The notes: generated by a model not told the origin, from the sequence alone. 64,000 bases of DNA from Cryptomeria japonica (GCF_030272615.1 NC_081414.1:307931164-307995163); one strand, 5' to 3'. Counted from the first letter of the stretch, positions 34,534 through 47,438 are shown. Numbers and translations are program-made.

Positions 34534-37500
34534 AGCTATAGTGTTTCTATGCACAATAGGCTCAACATGAAACTAGATTACTCTGTCTATGAACATAGTC
34601 TTTGATACCAGATGTAATGCCCGCAAAAATACCCTAGAGAAACTAACCAATAAACTAAGGAAAATAGAGATAATTTTTATTAAAGAACAAAAACAATAAT
34701 ATGTTAACTACACATGATCATATAAAAACAATTACGCAAGTAGAAATAATTGCATCAAATAGATAGACCTTCCCTAGGGTATTCCAACATCACTACTTAA
34801 CATAACATCAAGATATAAACCATATCTGTTTATTCTACCACAAAAATCCTTCACTAATTCTAACATTCATTTCAACTAAGAAACATAGGAAATTAACTAT
34901 ATACTAAATCATGAATCCTAACTTTATATCGTAACCATAGATCACATCATCATTTACTCATGAATCCAAATCATATCAATACTAGTTTCATTTTAATACA
35001 CGAGATCCAAATATTCCTAACCATGATTTCCAACAGCTAAATAACACTGTCAATCATAAACACAAACATTCCATTTCTTAAGAAGGAAATCCACATAAAA
35101 ATTTAGCATATATCACAATCTCATTCAAAAATATTCCAACATAACTCTTACAAGTACATATTTTCATGCCATCAAGGAACCACAATCTCCATCTACTAGA
35201 TTAATCATCCAAAATACATATTATATACTTCACAAGGAAATCTCCCATTACAGGTTCTAATCTAATAATAGATCATAATCCCTAGTTACAAGATAAATAT
35301 CTAAGATACATAATATAATGACGTCTCTCAACCAAGAACATGGAACACATCTGCCCCAAGAATCCAAGCATAAGCTTAAGAGATGAAGAAATGACAATAC
35401 ATGCACAAACATCCAACAAGAAGAATCCCAATGGGAGAAGGAATCAAACCACTTGACCATATGGAACCAAAAAGGTCCACCCCTCGTGCTCTGGAGAATG
35501 ACATAAGGGTCCCACACACACACACTAAACCTAGGCTGATACCTAAACTCCAATAAACATAACAAAAGACTAACTCTCAACAAAACCAACACAATATATA
35601 CACATATAGAAAAGAACAAGGCTTAATCATAAATCATGAAACCCACCAGAGGCAACCATCAAATCAAGGCTAAGTTAGTAGGAAACATGTAAGGAAAGAG
35701 TGTCATCACATGCTATCAATAAGGGTTTCCCTAGTGATTAGACCTCGACACCCATCTCAAGGGTTTTCCTGGCAGTCTCTCTCAACCCTGACGCCCAAGT
35801 GATACCCATGCGAAACCATCTCAACCTTTCACGAAGACAAGGGAACATAGTCTTGTCATTCTATTCCTTCCCAATCTTATCATGTGCCTATACTAGCACG
35901 CTAGGCCATGAGTGGGGCATCACAAATTATATTGATTAATGTGAGATCTACCAAAACCCCTAAATTAATCTAATTAAAATTATCACTTGATTATATTAAA
36001 CCATGATTCCCTGACAACCACTTAAGGGCCCCGACACCCACTTGGAAGCCACTCCCCCTAACATGTTCCTAAACCTAGGGTAAACATCAATATAATAAAA
36101 TACATATGGAATCTCAAGAATCTCATAAAACAACCTTCCAAATATTCACATAATCAACTGATCCATAATCACAATAGGTGCATATACCAATATCCATATC
36201 ATACAAAATTCCTTATCATGGATCCAGTAGTCTCAACCAAGTAATTAACTAAAATGAGAATCCAAGGAATCAAATGTCAATGCATAGCCCAAAAAATGAT
36301 CCCAATAAGACATAAAGCCATCATAAATCAAATGTAATAATACTACCAACATTCTCTGCAATAATCAAAATGTCCTAGAAAACATAATACAACCATAAAA
36401 TCAACATCACAGTATCATATGAAAACCCAAGCTAGGAGAACCAATCATAGGGAATTCACTGAGAAACCTGAAAATTAAGCCTCTGCTGAAAACATAGATA
36501 TAGAAAATCTGACATAGAAATCAGGAAATCAACTGAAATATCAAAAAAGGTAGAATAGTGCAAATACGGAAAATAGTAGTTCTTCTGACAACCATAATAA
36601 TGTATACGAAATATGAACTAGCACATATAATAAAAAAATGGCGCTCCTAAAAAATAGTCTAGCACATACACCTTAAACAATGGCCCATCCAATACCCAGG
36701 TTAGCGCTTTTACAAAAGAGAATGATGCATATAAGAAATGTTACATCGCATTTGCAAAAAGACATGGTGCATTTTCCCAACAAGATAGTGCATACGCACT
36801 ACAAAATGGTGCATGCAAGAAATGGTGTAGCGCATATGTGTGACAAACTAGCGTATATGTGATAGTGGGCTAAAATGGCCCAGATGCAAGATAAAATTAA
36901 ATGAACATGTCCAATGCAGACTCAAATATATTTAAGACACCAAAACATAAGCTCATATGAGCGTTTACATACATTGACAAGTTACAGGATAAGAATCAAA
37001 GGTAACAAGCTAGAACAAGATATGAACGCAACTCCATTCTCAGCACTACAAATATGGGTAATAGAAATAGGAAATTATAACACAAGGATTTTTTTAGGGT
37101 AAACAATTCAAAAGACTTCAAGGCACAATCCCAAACCACACACACACCTACAAGAAATAGCTTTCCTCCTTTCATCTAATAACATATACAAGTAAAGTAA
37201 AATAAGACACAAACAGCTATCAACACCATGCAAATATAAAATGGGGATAAACATAATCACATCAATGCACAAGCACATGCATCCTTTCAACATACAAAAA
37301 ACAATATTTTTGAAGACAATCTTTCCTTTCAAAATAAAATGCATAATTAAACAGATCAAACCATTGACCTGAAAATTGAAGCAAAGGTCAAGAAATTCGA
37401 AGAAATTTTTTGAAGATGCCAACCAATTCCAAATCCAATAGCAATGCAATCTAAAATTCCAAGCCAAAATCCAACCTCAATCATACACAGAAAATTTCAT

Positions 37501-37677
37501 CCAAGATTCAATTTCAAAACTTCAATCATTTCTCCAGCCAAAGAACCCCCGAGAATAATCAAAAATCAATATTCAAAATAAATCTCCCAAACCATACTTC
37601 ATCACACCAAAATGAAAAATAATAAAATTAATATTAAACCTTACCAACCATTACGAAAATCAAGGTAATGTTCCTTT
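34534..37677. repeat. Noncoding stretch, probably a reverse gypsy leader and LTR
   Basis: A reverse primer-site-like sequence (TTTGATACCAGA at about 34,591-34,605) is followed by TGTAATGCCCGC, a start typical of plant gypsy LTRs. The rest to 37,677 has no recognisable coding sequence. Open stretches here (for example 35,257-35,619 minus, hydrophobic) show no family features. Phrases such as CTCGACACCCATCTCAAGGG near 35,750 also recall gypsy LTRs. There is no second copy in the window, so the boundaries are not established. A TAGCGC-like motif array lies at 36,600-36,860. Confidence 0.4.
36600..36860. repeat. Degenerate TAGCGC(A/G)T motif array
   Basis: About ten related short motifs (GGCGCT, TAGCACAT, TAGCGCTT, GATGCATA, TCGCATTT, GGTGCATT, AGTGCATA, GGTGCATG, TAGCGCAT, TAGCGTAT) recur every 20-30 bases in otherwise unrelated sequence. 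They resemble the stronger arrays inside element H. Confidence 0.45.
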
Positions 37678-39199
37678 TGTTATTGTGAGGATCCGGTTGT
37701 TACTTAGAGGGGGGGGGGGGGGGGGGGGTGAATCAGTAATAACAATAAACTGCAATCTTTCACCAATCTGAAAATACTTCTCAAAAACACTTCATAACCA
37801 GTACCGGTAGTTGATCAAACAGTCTCCAAAATATATTTACCAAACTAATACCGGTAGCTACTTAAGTGTTCATCATTAAGAAAATACAATAAAGACATCA
37901 AATGAATAACTCAATAATCCATTCACAACATGAACACAAAGTTTTTTCATGTGGAAACCCAAATGGGAAAAACCACGGTGGGAATTGATACTGACAAAAT
38001 ATTTGCACTCTTTCAGAATGCATCCTATTAAAGGCCTAGCCCGGTTAGGAGCTTTACAATAATGCCCGATTAAGAGAAGACCCTGTTAGGAGTCACCCGG
38101 TGAAGGGATTTTAACCTCAGCTCTATTAGGATCTCTACCCTGTTAGGAGTAACCTTGCTAAAGGATTTCAACCCAAGTTAATGAGCCACCTGGTTAAGGG
38201 ATTTACAAGATCAGGCCTGTTAGGACCTACCCGATTAAGGGATTTTAATACTACTGCAACTGCTAGGAAAAAACAACTAAGTGATCTGATTAATGCATTC
38301 TCTCCTTGCTAATACAGATTCATTTTAGCTCCAATCTACTTCACACATGCAGACATCTCAATTTGGTTCGGCACACTCTCCTTCTTTGATCACCGGCACA
38401 CTAAACCTTCTCAAACTTGACCTAAATACACTTTACAATTAGGTCGGTTACAAAATCCTAACCGAATTAAAAATATAGTGAATTTGCATCATAGATCATA
38501 TCAGATCATTGCAGATCATTAAAACAAATTTCAAGACAATTACAGTCGTTGAATGATCATAACACATCACCGCACATTGATCTGATAAGTTTCCAAACCC
38601 TTAACACATTCTACTAAGCACTTCATTGTTTCCCAAGAAATTCGATCCTTGTACACTCTTAAATGCAATCTTATCATCATACATAGTTTCTGACATGTCA
38701 CCATTAACTTATGAACATGATAAGATTCACCGCGAAACCATAAAACATCACCAGTCAAAGATCTTGATACCGGTTCTCAAACCCTGCACTGAATAAACAA
38801 CAATCAATTACAAACATGACTTCCAGTTCTCCAAACATGATGCAGTTGCAGTCATAGACTCATTACAATGTCACAAGCATGCATTCCAAACCGCAACACC
38901 TAACTCAAAATGGATCTCTACTGCAACCATCTCCTTCACTATTCTTGCTTACCGGTTCACTGTCAACTTAAAAAACATTCCATTGCCAGTCAGGCTAGAT
39001 AGCTTAGATGATATACCAAACATAAACAAACATGGTTGCCATCAATGAAAACACAAATAACTAATCATAAGTTATCATATCATAATTATATCATCACCAA
39101 TAGTCCATCAATATATCATCACCAACAGTCCTTTAATATATCATCAATATCCTTTACCGGTACAACATCATCTCTATCAGTTATGCCAATATGCCAACA
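37678..39199 (-). repeat. Element G left LTR (3' LTR of the element)
   Basis: About 1,522 bases, matching 43,676-45,171. It contains a pure 20-base G run at 37,709-37,728 where the other copy has 7. A GTTAGGA / GGTTAAGGGATTT-type short repeat region at about 38,030-38,250 is present in both copies. Confidence 0.9.
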
Positions 39200-39211
39200 T
39201 TCTCCCCCTTT
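39200..39211 (-). other. Polypurine tract of element G
   Basis: TTCTCCCCCTTT reads AAAGGGGGAGAA on the element strand. Further copies lie near 39,342, 39,373 and 39,435, so this is another multiplied polypurine region. Confidence 0.8.
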
Positions 39212-39432
39212 GGCATTGATGGAAACACTCAAAGAATGCAACATCAAAATAATCAACTGATGACAAATACCAGGAACTCATCATGTTGTGTGCTTCACTT
39301 GATCTTCTCCTCCTTTGCATTACTTCTCCCTGTCATTGTTATTCTCCCCCATGGCTGTTACATTTATTCTCCCCCTTTGACAGTAATGCCAAAGGTGCAA
39401 AGGCATCTTTTGTCTTTGTTGCTTCATCTCTG

Positions 39433-42400
39433 CTACTCCCCCTGAGGAGTATCCCTCTTCTCATCAATCCATAGTAAAAGATATTCAATGAGTCCACTGG
39501 ATTGATGCTTCCACATGGGTAGGGGTATAACCCCTAACTCACCTCTGAGATATTCAAAGGTAGCCTTAGGCAATGACTTAGTAAATATGTCTGCCAACTG
39601 CTCCTTACTTGACACATGCTCTAATCTCACTTTCTTTTCATGTACTCTTTCTCTCAGAAAGTGATATTTCAATTCAATATGTTTAGTCCTAGCATGCAAT
39701 ATTGAGTTCTTTGAAATGTTTATAGTACTAGTGTTATCACAATGTATGATCACCGGTTCAGTCATATCTTGCTTGAATCCTTCCAAGACATGTCTCATCC
39801 ATATAGCTTGTGTACATTTCATGGATGCAGCCACATACTCTGCTTCTGTTGTAGACAGAGAAATACAAGTTTGTTTCTTACTGGTCCAAGATACCAGTCT
39901 ACCACCTAGAAAGAATGCACCACTAGTTGTGCTCTTTCAGTCATCTACATTTCCTACCCAATCAGCATTAGTGAATACCTGAAAAGAAAAATTGCCTTTA
40001 TATGGATACCACAATCCATAAGCAATTGTCCCTTTACGATATCTGAATATTCTCTTTACTGTTGTCATATGTGTCTCCTTAGGGCTCTTTTGAAATCTTG
40101 CTGCTAAACCAACTGCATGGGAAATATCTGGTCTACTATGAATAACATAATAAAGTTTTCCAATCATAGATTTGTATTCTTTCTCATCCACTGAGGGTGA
40201 ATCATCTTCTTTTGACAATCTGCAACTTGTAATCATAGGTGTTCCAACTGGTTTACAGTCTTCCATTCCAAGGGTCTTTAACACTTCCTTCACATACTTA
40301 GACTGACTGATAAAAATCCACCTTTCATCTTCTGTACCTGCAAACCAATGAAAAATTTAATCTCACCTATTAGAGACATCTCAAACTTTTCCTTCATTTC
40401 ATCTGCAAAAGTCATACTCATATCATCATTTCCTCCAAATATGATATCATCAACAAATACTTCTACAATCAACATCTTGTCTCCTTCAGTCTTCAAATAA
40501 ATATTGTTGTCCTCACTAGTTATCTAAAATCCTATCTTTATCAGATGTGCATGAAGTATTTAAAACCATGCCCTTGGTGCTTGCTTTAATCCATATAATG
40601 CTTTATGCATTTTGCATACCATATCTTTATCTTTTGTCAATGCAAACCCATATGATTGTTCAATATACACCTCTTCTTTAAGAATACCATTCAGAAATGT
40701 TGACTTTACATCCATTTGGTAAACTTTAAAACCTTTAAAGGGTGCAAATGAAAGTAGCATTCTAACTCCTTCAAGCCTAGCAACTAGTGCAGAGGTCTCT
40801 CCATAATCTTCACCTTCTTCTTGTGCATACCCTTTTAAAACCAGTCTTGTCTTGTTTCTAACAACTTCACCATCTTCATTCAGCTTGTTTCTAAATACCC
40901 ACTTTGTACCAATCACATTTTTATCATCAGGTCTAGGAACAAGTGACCAAGTGTTGTTTTATCAATCTGATCAAGCTCTTCATTCATTTCCTTTATCCAA
41001 CCATCACCCTTAAGAGATTCTCTCACTGTCTTTGGTTCAATTGTGGAAATCAGACATGCACTTTCTCTGATTTTTCTTCTAGTCTACACTCCAAAATTCT
41101 TGTCACCTATTATCTAGTCTTCAGACTGATTTAACCTTACATACCTAGGTATAACCTATTTCAGTGCAATAACCTCTTCTTGTTCTTCATATTCTTTATC
41201 TTCTACCGGTTGAGCATCTTCATCTACACTATTCTGCTCAACATCTTTCTGCACTTCTGGTTCAATGATCACAAGTTTTTGTTCATCATCCGTTGGATCA
41301 TATTTGTTGGTATCATCAGATTCATCAGAGTATTCATCAACTTTTACATTGATGCTTTCCACGATCTTCTTTGTTATTTTATTAAAACACTTGAAAGCTT
41401 TTCTCTTAGTAGAGTAGCTAAGGAATGTTCCTTCATCACTTTTAGGGTTAAATTTACCAGTATATTCATCTCTTTTTATAAAACACCTACTGCCAAAAAC
41501 TTTGAAGTAACTGACATTAGGAGTTCTACCATGCCATAACTCATAGGGTGTCTTGTCATTACCTTTCTTCACCAGTACTCGGTGCAATGTGTATACTGCA
41601 GTGTTGACTACTTCTCTTCAAAACATCTTAGGTACATCTCCCTGTATCAGCATAGTCATTGTTGCTTCAACAAAGGTTATGTTTATCCTTTCTACAATTT
41701 CATTCTGTTGTGGTGTCCTTGGAGCAGATAACTGCCTCTTTATTCCATTTTCATAACAATATGTCACAAACTCATCTGATGTAAACTCTCCACCCCGGTC
41801 AAATCTCAGGCACTTAAGATTCTTACCAATTTCTTTTTCAACTAAGGCCTTGAATGCCTTGAACTTGTTGAAAGCTTCTGACTTTTCCTTCAGAAAAGTA
41901 ACCCACGTCATTCTAGAAAAATCATTAGTAAATAACATGAAATACTTGTCACCATAAAAACTTCTAGTCCTTGTAGGACCACATAAGTCAGTGTGTACCA
42001 AATCTAGAATATGCTCAGAAGAAAAGTATTTACTCTTAAAAGAGGATGTAGTCATCTTACCCAACTGACATTCTTTACACATCACATTGTCTAGTTTAAC
42101 AAGTTTTGGCATACCTTTAACCATATTTGACTTGCTGACCTTAACCACATTATCAAAGTTCACATGACAAAACCTTCTATGCCATAACCAACTATCTTCA
42201 ACCTTAGCAACCAAACAATTGTTTACACTAGCATTCAGATGGAATAAGTTACCTTTAGTTTGTTTACCGGTAGTAATCAGTTCTCCTCTGCATCCTAAGA
42301 TCCTGCACACTCCATTCTTAAAATCAAGATGATAACCTTTGTCATTCAACTGACCAACACTCAACAAGCTATGTTTCAAACCTTCAACCCAATATACATC

Positions 42401-43610
42401 ATCATTATTACTTTTACCATTCAAAGAGATAGAACCTTTACCTTTTACCATACAAGGTGAATTGTTCCCAAATCTTACTACACCGCCATCAAATTCTTCA
42501 AGAGAAATAAACGTGTTCTTATCATCAATCATGTGGTGTGAGCAACCACTATCAATAATCCATTCATCACTGTTGTCAATGTGAGATACTAAAGCCTTCT
42601 TATCAAACAGATCTTCCTTAACAACAACAAAAACAATCTCCTCATTGTCTTCATTCTCAGATTCCTCATCAGTAGCACCTTCATCCATTGCAACATAACA
42701 CTGTTTCTTTCCTTTATCCCTTATATTTTCTAAACTTTTCCTTTTGATCACTATTAGGACAGTTTGCAACTATATGTCATATCTTGTTACAAGAGAAAAA
42801 ATTAAGAGGTAGCTTGCCTTTGTACTTACCAGTGCCTCTAGGAAGTCTTTTTGCTAATAGAGCTTCAAATTCCATCAGATTATCTTCATCATCCACATCA
42901 TATTTTCTACCGCCATGATGACTTGACCTGCATTCATTACTATGACAAACATCTTTCCCTTTTCTCACCGATACACTAGATACAGATGCTTTGAAAGCAG
43001 ATTTTGTCTTAGGTACAGTGTTATCAAAACTATTCAACTCAAAAGAAGTGAGCTTACCAATCAAAGAATCAACAGTAACCTTATCATTACTGACTGACCT
43101 CAACTCTTGAATAGAAGACACTCTAATGGCATAGGCAGGCAATAGGGTTCTAAGCATTTTACTCACCACAGTGTCTTCTTTTATAGTACCACCAGCACTT
43201 TTGATTCCACCGACAACTTGTTTTATCCTTTGTCCATACTGAGTGATATTTTCTCCTTCCATCATTCTCATATCATCAAACTCTCCTCTGAGGCTTTCTT
43301 CTTTAGCCTTTTGAACATGCTTATCACCACCATAGATTAATTCTAACTTCTCCCAAACTTCAAAATCAATTTCTAAACCATGGACATCAATATATTCAGT
43401 ATCACAAAGCGTACTTACAATGGCTTCCAATGCTTGAATGCTTTCCTGCTACTCCTTAAGTCGATCTACAGTAAGAGGACCAGTAGGAGGTAAATACTTA
43501 GTAATAGCATGCTACCAGAACTAAACACCCATACCTTTGATGTAAATCTTCATTCTATCACTCCATATTTTGTAGTTGTCCTTAGTGAATTTAGGACCCT
43601 CTTTCATCAT
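39433..43610 (-). pseudogene. Element G gag-pol (copia), decayed
   Basis: On the minus strand the start at 43,610 gives MMKEGPKFTKDNYKIWSDRM. Gag follows (42,777-43,430); its knuckle is destroyed (first Cys changed to Phe and a TGA just after). The protease keeps DSG (WIIDSGCSHHM, about 42,540). The pre-integrase zinc region and integrase (41,618-42,500) keep LVHTDLCG, FDRGGEFT and PQQNEIVER. The integrase C-terminus with the ELWHGRTP and KVFGSRCF blocks is at 41,450-41,587. RT is at 40,560-40,916 ([19 protein letters not shown]) and 40,290-40,496 (FVDDIIFGG). RNase H is at 39,433-40,000, with TNADW where TDADW is expected, HCDNTS and SKNSILHARTKHIELKYHF. At least seven breaks separate these pieces. 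Order and motifs are clearly copia; the element is inactive. Confidence 0.88.
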
Positions 43611-43660
43611 CTTGGGATCTTTTCCTCAAGCGGTTAAGCTTTTACACAAAGAGGACCTAA

Positions 43661-43674
43661 TGCTTTGATACCAA
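43661..43674 (-). other. Primer binding site of element G
   Basis: The plus strand reads GCTTTGATACCAAT, so the element strand has ATTGGTATCAAAGC, the initiator Met tRNA type with one change, right next to the LTR at 43,676. Confidence 0.8.
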
Positions 43675-43675
43675 T

Positions 43676-45171
43676 TGTTATTGTGAGGATCTGGTTGTTA
43701 CTAAGAGGGGGGGTGAATCAGTAATAACAATAAAATACAATATTTCACCAATCTGAAAATAATTTTCAAAAATAGCTCATAACCAGTACCAGTAGTTGAT
43801 CAAACAGTGTCCAAAACAGATTTAACAAACTAATACCGGTAGCTACTTAAGTGTTCATCATTAAGCAAATACAGTAAAGACATCAAATGAATAACTCAAC
43901 AATCCATTCACAACATGAACACAATGATTTTTCACGTGGGAACCCAAATGGGAAAAACCACGGTGGGAATTGGTACCAATAAATATTTGCACTCTTTCGG
44001 AATGCACCCTATTAAAGGCCTAGCCTAGTTAGGAGTTATACAATAATGCCCAGTTAAGAGCAAACCCTATTAGGAGTCACCCGGTGAAGGGATTTTAACC
44101 TCAGCTCTGTTAGGATCTCTACCTTGTTAGGAGTAACCTTGCTAAAGGATTTAAACCCAAGTTAATGAGCCACCCAGTTAAGATATTTACAAGATCGGGC
44201 ATGTTAGGACCTACCCGGTTAAGGGATTTTAATACTGCTGCAACTGTTAGGAAACAACAGATAAATGATCTTATCAATGCACTCTCTGCTTGCTAATACA
44301 AATCCATTTCAGCTCCAATCTACTTCACACATGTAGACATCTCAATTTGGTTTGATACACTCTCCTTCTCTTATCACCGACACACTAAACCTTCTCAAAC
44401 TTGACCTAAATACACTTTATAATTAGGTCAGTTACAAAACCCTAACCAAATTCAAAATAAAGTAATTTTGCATCATAGATCATATCAAATCATTACAAAT
44501 CATTACAGATCATCATACAGATCATTACAACAAATTTCAAGACAATTACAGTTGTTGAATGATCATAACACATCGCCGCACATCAATCTAATAAGTTGTC
44601 AAAGCCTTAACACATTTTGCTAAGCACTTCATTGTTTCCCAAGATATTTGATCCTTGTACGCACTTAAATGCAATCTTATCATCACGCACAGTTTCTGAC
44701 ACATCACCACTAACTTATGAACATGATAACATTTACCGCCAAACCATAAAACATCACCAATGAAAGATCTTGATACTTGTTCTCAAACCCTGCATTGAAT
44801 AAACAACTTTCAATTACAAACATGACTTCCAAATCTCCAAACATGATGTGGTTCCATTCATAGACTCGTTACAATGTCACAAGCATACATTCCAAACCGC
44901 AACACCTAACTCAACATGGATCTCTACCGCAACCATCTTGTTCACTGTTCCTGCTTACCGGTTCACTGTCAACTTAGCAAACTTTCCATTACTGGTTAGG
45001 CTAGATAACTTAGATGATATAAACACAAATAACTGATCATAAGTCATCATATCATAATCATATCATCACCAATAGTCCATCAATATATCATCACCAACAG
45101 TCCTTTAATCTATCATCAACATCCTTTACCGGTACATCATCATCTCTATCAGTTATGTCAATATGCCAACA
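43676..45171 (-). repeat. Element G right LTR (5' LTR of the element)
   Basis: A complete 1,496-base LTR with a G run of 7 at 43,707-43,713. The CACGTG / GGGAAAAACCACGGTGGG module lies at 43,935-43,970. Confidence 0.9.
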
Positions 45172-45893
45172 ATTGTTAAATAATATTATTTCCCAAATTG
45201 ACCAATAGGAGAAAAGGGTACATAAAACAAATAATAAATCAAATGAATACAAAGAGGTAAATTATCAATTAAATCAATAAGGAAAAAGAGTGGGTAGATA
45301 AATAATAAAACACATAAGTAAAAGAAAGAACAATAAATAAAATAACCAATTAAATAAATAATTAAATAAACTATTTATCAATAAATCAAATAAATAATCA
45401 AATGCACAAATAATATAAATGCCTAGTGACATAAAAAGCCTCAACATAACACAATTTTATTTATATTCATACCAACCAAATTAATTTAAATATAAATAAA
45501 CTATATAAATCAATTAATTAATAATTTAATTAATAATCACAACTCCACAAGCGTCTCAACATAGGATAATATAAAATACCACATAACCTCCAACAAGGCA
45601 ACTCTAACCAAAACTCTAGAACTGACAAGGTACCTACTAAGCCTAGAGTGTGTGATAGTGTCTTATGTTATCTCCAACCAACTTGCCATTGGGATTAAAG
45701 ACATGCTTAGACCTGTGAAACCAGGTGGAGTCGATGTCTAGTACCTACATTCCTACACCACGCCAATGTCTAAACAACATATATATTGCATATAATATGA
45801 AATAATTAGACAGGTGAAAGAGAGTTGTAACATCACATCTTGCTCATAAATGAGTGGTATAACATTGTTCCTTTCACGAATACAATGATAATA
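45172..45893. other. AT-rich noncoding stretch between G and H
   Basis: I see no gene. The first part (to about 45,540) is rich in AAATAAAT-type sequence. A TGTTAAATAATATT start at 45,174 could be an LTR end, but nothing in the window pairs with it. It ends in the target duplication of H (caaac, 45,894-45,898), so this is the left side of the site H entered. Confidence 0.5.
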
Positions 45894-45898
45894 CAAAC

Positions 45899-47402
45899 TG
45901 TAGGCACCTAAAAGTTGCACAATCAATTAAGTGAATTTTATTCATTTAATTATTCTTAATTCTTCCTATTAATTTAATTAAGATTTAATTAATATACCCT
46001 TCTTCTATCTAATCCATTTAATTAAATTCACATTTAATTAAATACCCCCCCTCTATCCATTTTAATTAAATTTACATTTAATTAAAAATATCAATTTATC
46101 CCCTTTCCCATTTTAATTAAATCTACATTTAATTAAAATCTCATTTGCATTTAAATAAATCTAAATTTATTTAAAAATCCCCCCACTTGCAAAATCCTAC
46201 AAATGCAAGTTGCAACCAAATTGAAATAAAGCAATTTATTTTAATTAATTCTATTTTCCCTCACCCACTTGCATTTTCCTACATCTCCCACTTGCATCCT
46301 AAACCCTATTCCTAATCTCTTCTAGAATCCATCTAATCCTAATCAATTAGCCCAAACCCATCCATTATCTCTTTTCCCTAAATTTGAGGAGGTCACTTCT
46401 CAAATTTGGAGTAAAGTCTTCAAAAAGCATTAAAGCCTTATCCATTCAACAAGCTAACTTGTTGAATACCCCCAAATTTGGAAGGACTCTTACAAATTTG
46501 TCCCCAAAGTCTTCAAACCATTAATGGTTAACTAACCCTTAGTGGCATGGTTAGAGACTTTTTGCCTAACTCAACCTTCATCTAACCCAAGGGTCTCATC
46601 AAGCATTCATTACTTTGATCATGGTTATCCCTTTAACCCTTGCACAAGAGTTTACCCCTTGGATAAAAACTTTATCCAATGGATAACCTTAACCTAACCT
46701 TAACCCTTACCTCCTAAGGTAACCTTCGTGTCTTCTCAAGCATTTAATGCTTCTTACATCTCCTCTCAATCAGTCTCTTGTTGACAATCATCGCCATTTC
46801 ATTGGTGAGAATTTTGAACATGGATTGATTAACTTTCAATCCTGACCCTTGTTAAGATTATCCAATCTTGACCATCCATTGCCCTATTTTCCCTATAAAT
46901 AGAGCCCATTCCTTCTTCAAAAAAAATGAAGTCTTTGTGCATCAAACTTATAGTCTTATAGCATTAAGCATATTATCTCTCTTTGATGGAATAGTGCATT
47001 TTAGATCATTTTGATAGCATTATAATCTTAGATATATCATGTTAGCTTCATCTTAGTATCATTTTCATACTAGTTCAAGCTTCATATCAATATCTTGCAT
47101 CCTATCATCATCTAGTTTCATATCTAAATCATCACTAGGATCTTGGTTGCATTCCATTTAGATCTTAGAATCATAAATCTCATTCTTTAGGTTATCATCT
47201 TAGAGAATCAAGTGCTCTTCCAAGCTGAGAGCCACCTTGAATCTTGAAGATCCTTGGAGGTAGAGGAACATGGAACGATTTAAAGAGTTTAGATTAATTT
47301 AACTTTGTTTTGTTTGGATTTCTAACCTCTAATGCAATGTTTCATGTGTGTGTTTGAGATGTTTCCTCCTATCGCAGGTTGACACCACATTTCCAGCATA
47401 CA
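45899..47402 (+). repeat. Element H 5' LTR
   Basis: 1,504 bases. U3 has three to four AT-rich inverted repeats of the type TTTAATTAAAT-nn-ATTTAATTAAA at 45,990-46,170 and perfect hairpins at 46,444-46,467 and 46,669-46,689. A TATA box lies at 46,894. It ends AGCATACA. Confidence 0.93.
46894..46901 (+). promoter_or_regulatory. TATA box, element H 5' LTR
   Basis: TATAAATA in the context CCCTATAAATAGAGCCCA is close to the plant consensus and identical at 63,444-63,451 in the other LTR. Confidence 0.7.
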
Positions 47403-47406
47403 TTTC

Positions 47407-47438
47407 TGGCGCCCACCATGGGGCTCGAACCCACGACC
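47407..47438 (+). other. Extended primer binding site, tRNA-Lys(CUU) type
   Basis: It starts four bases after the 5' LTR with TGGCGCCCACCATGGGGC. The complement matches the 3' end of plant tRNA-Lys(CUU) (CCA tail, acceptor strand) with one mismatch, and the match goes on through the whole T arm (CTCGAACCCACGACC), about 31 of 32 positions against the tRNA as I remember it. Ordinary primer sites are 12-18 bases. It is not a tRNA gene: only the 3' third is present, in reverse, at the expected primer position. Confidence 0.75.

Larger units (their letters stand above)
37678..45171 (-). mobile_element. Element G: copia LTR retrotransposon, 7.5 kb
   Basis: Two LTRs (37,678-39,199 and 43,676-45,171) both run TGTTATTGTGAGG...GCCAACA. 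The reverse orientation is given by the primer site left of 43,676 and the polypurine tract at 39,200. The interior holds a decayed gag-pol. The flanks ccttt (left) and attgt (right) do not match, so either the insertion site has been rearranged since or one end has been shifted by recombination. Confidence 0.88.

Noticed and set aside
35257-35619. 120-codon hydrophobic minus-strand frame as a possible membrane or env-like gene
   Set aside because: No start context, no related copy and no domain; it lies in probable LTR sequence.
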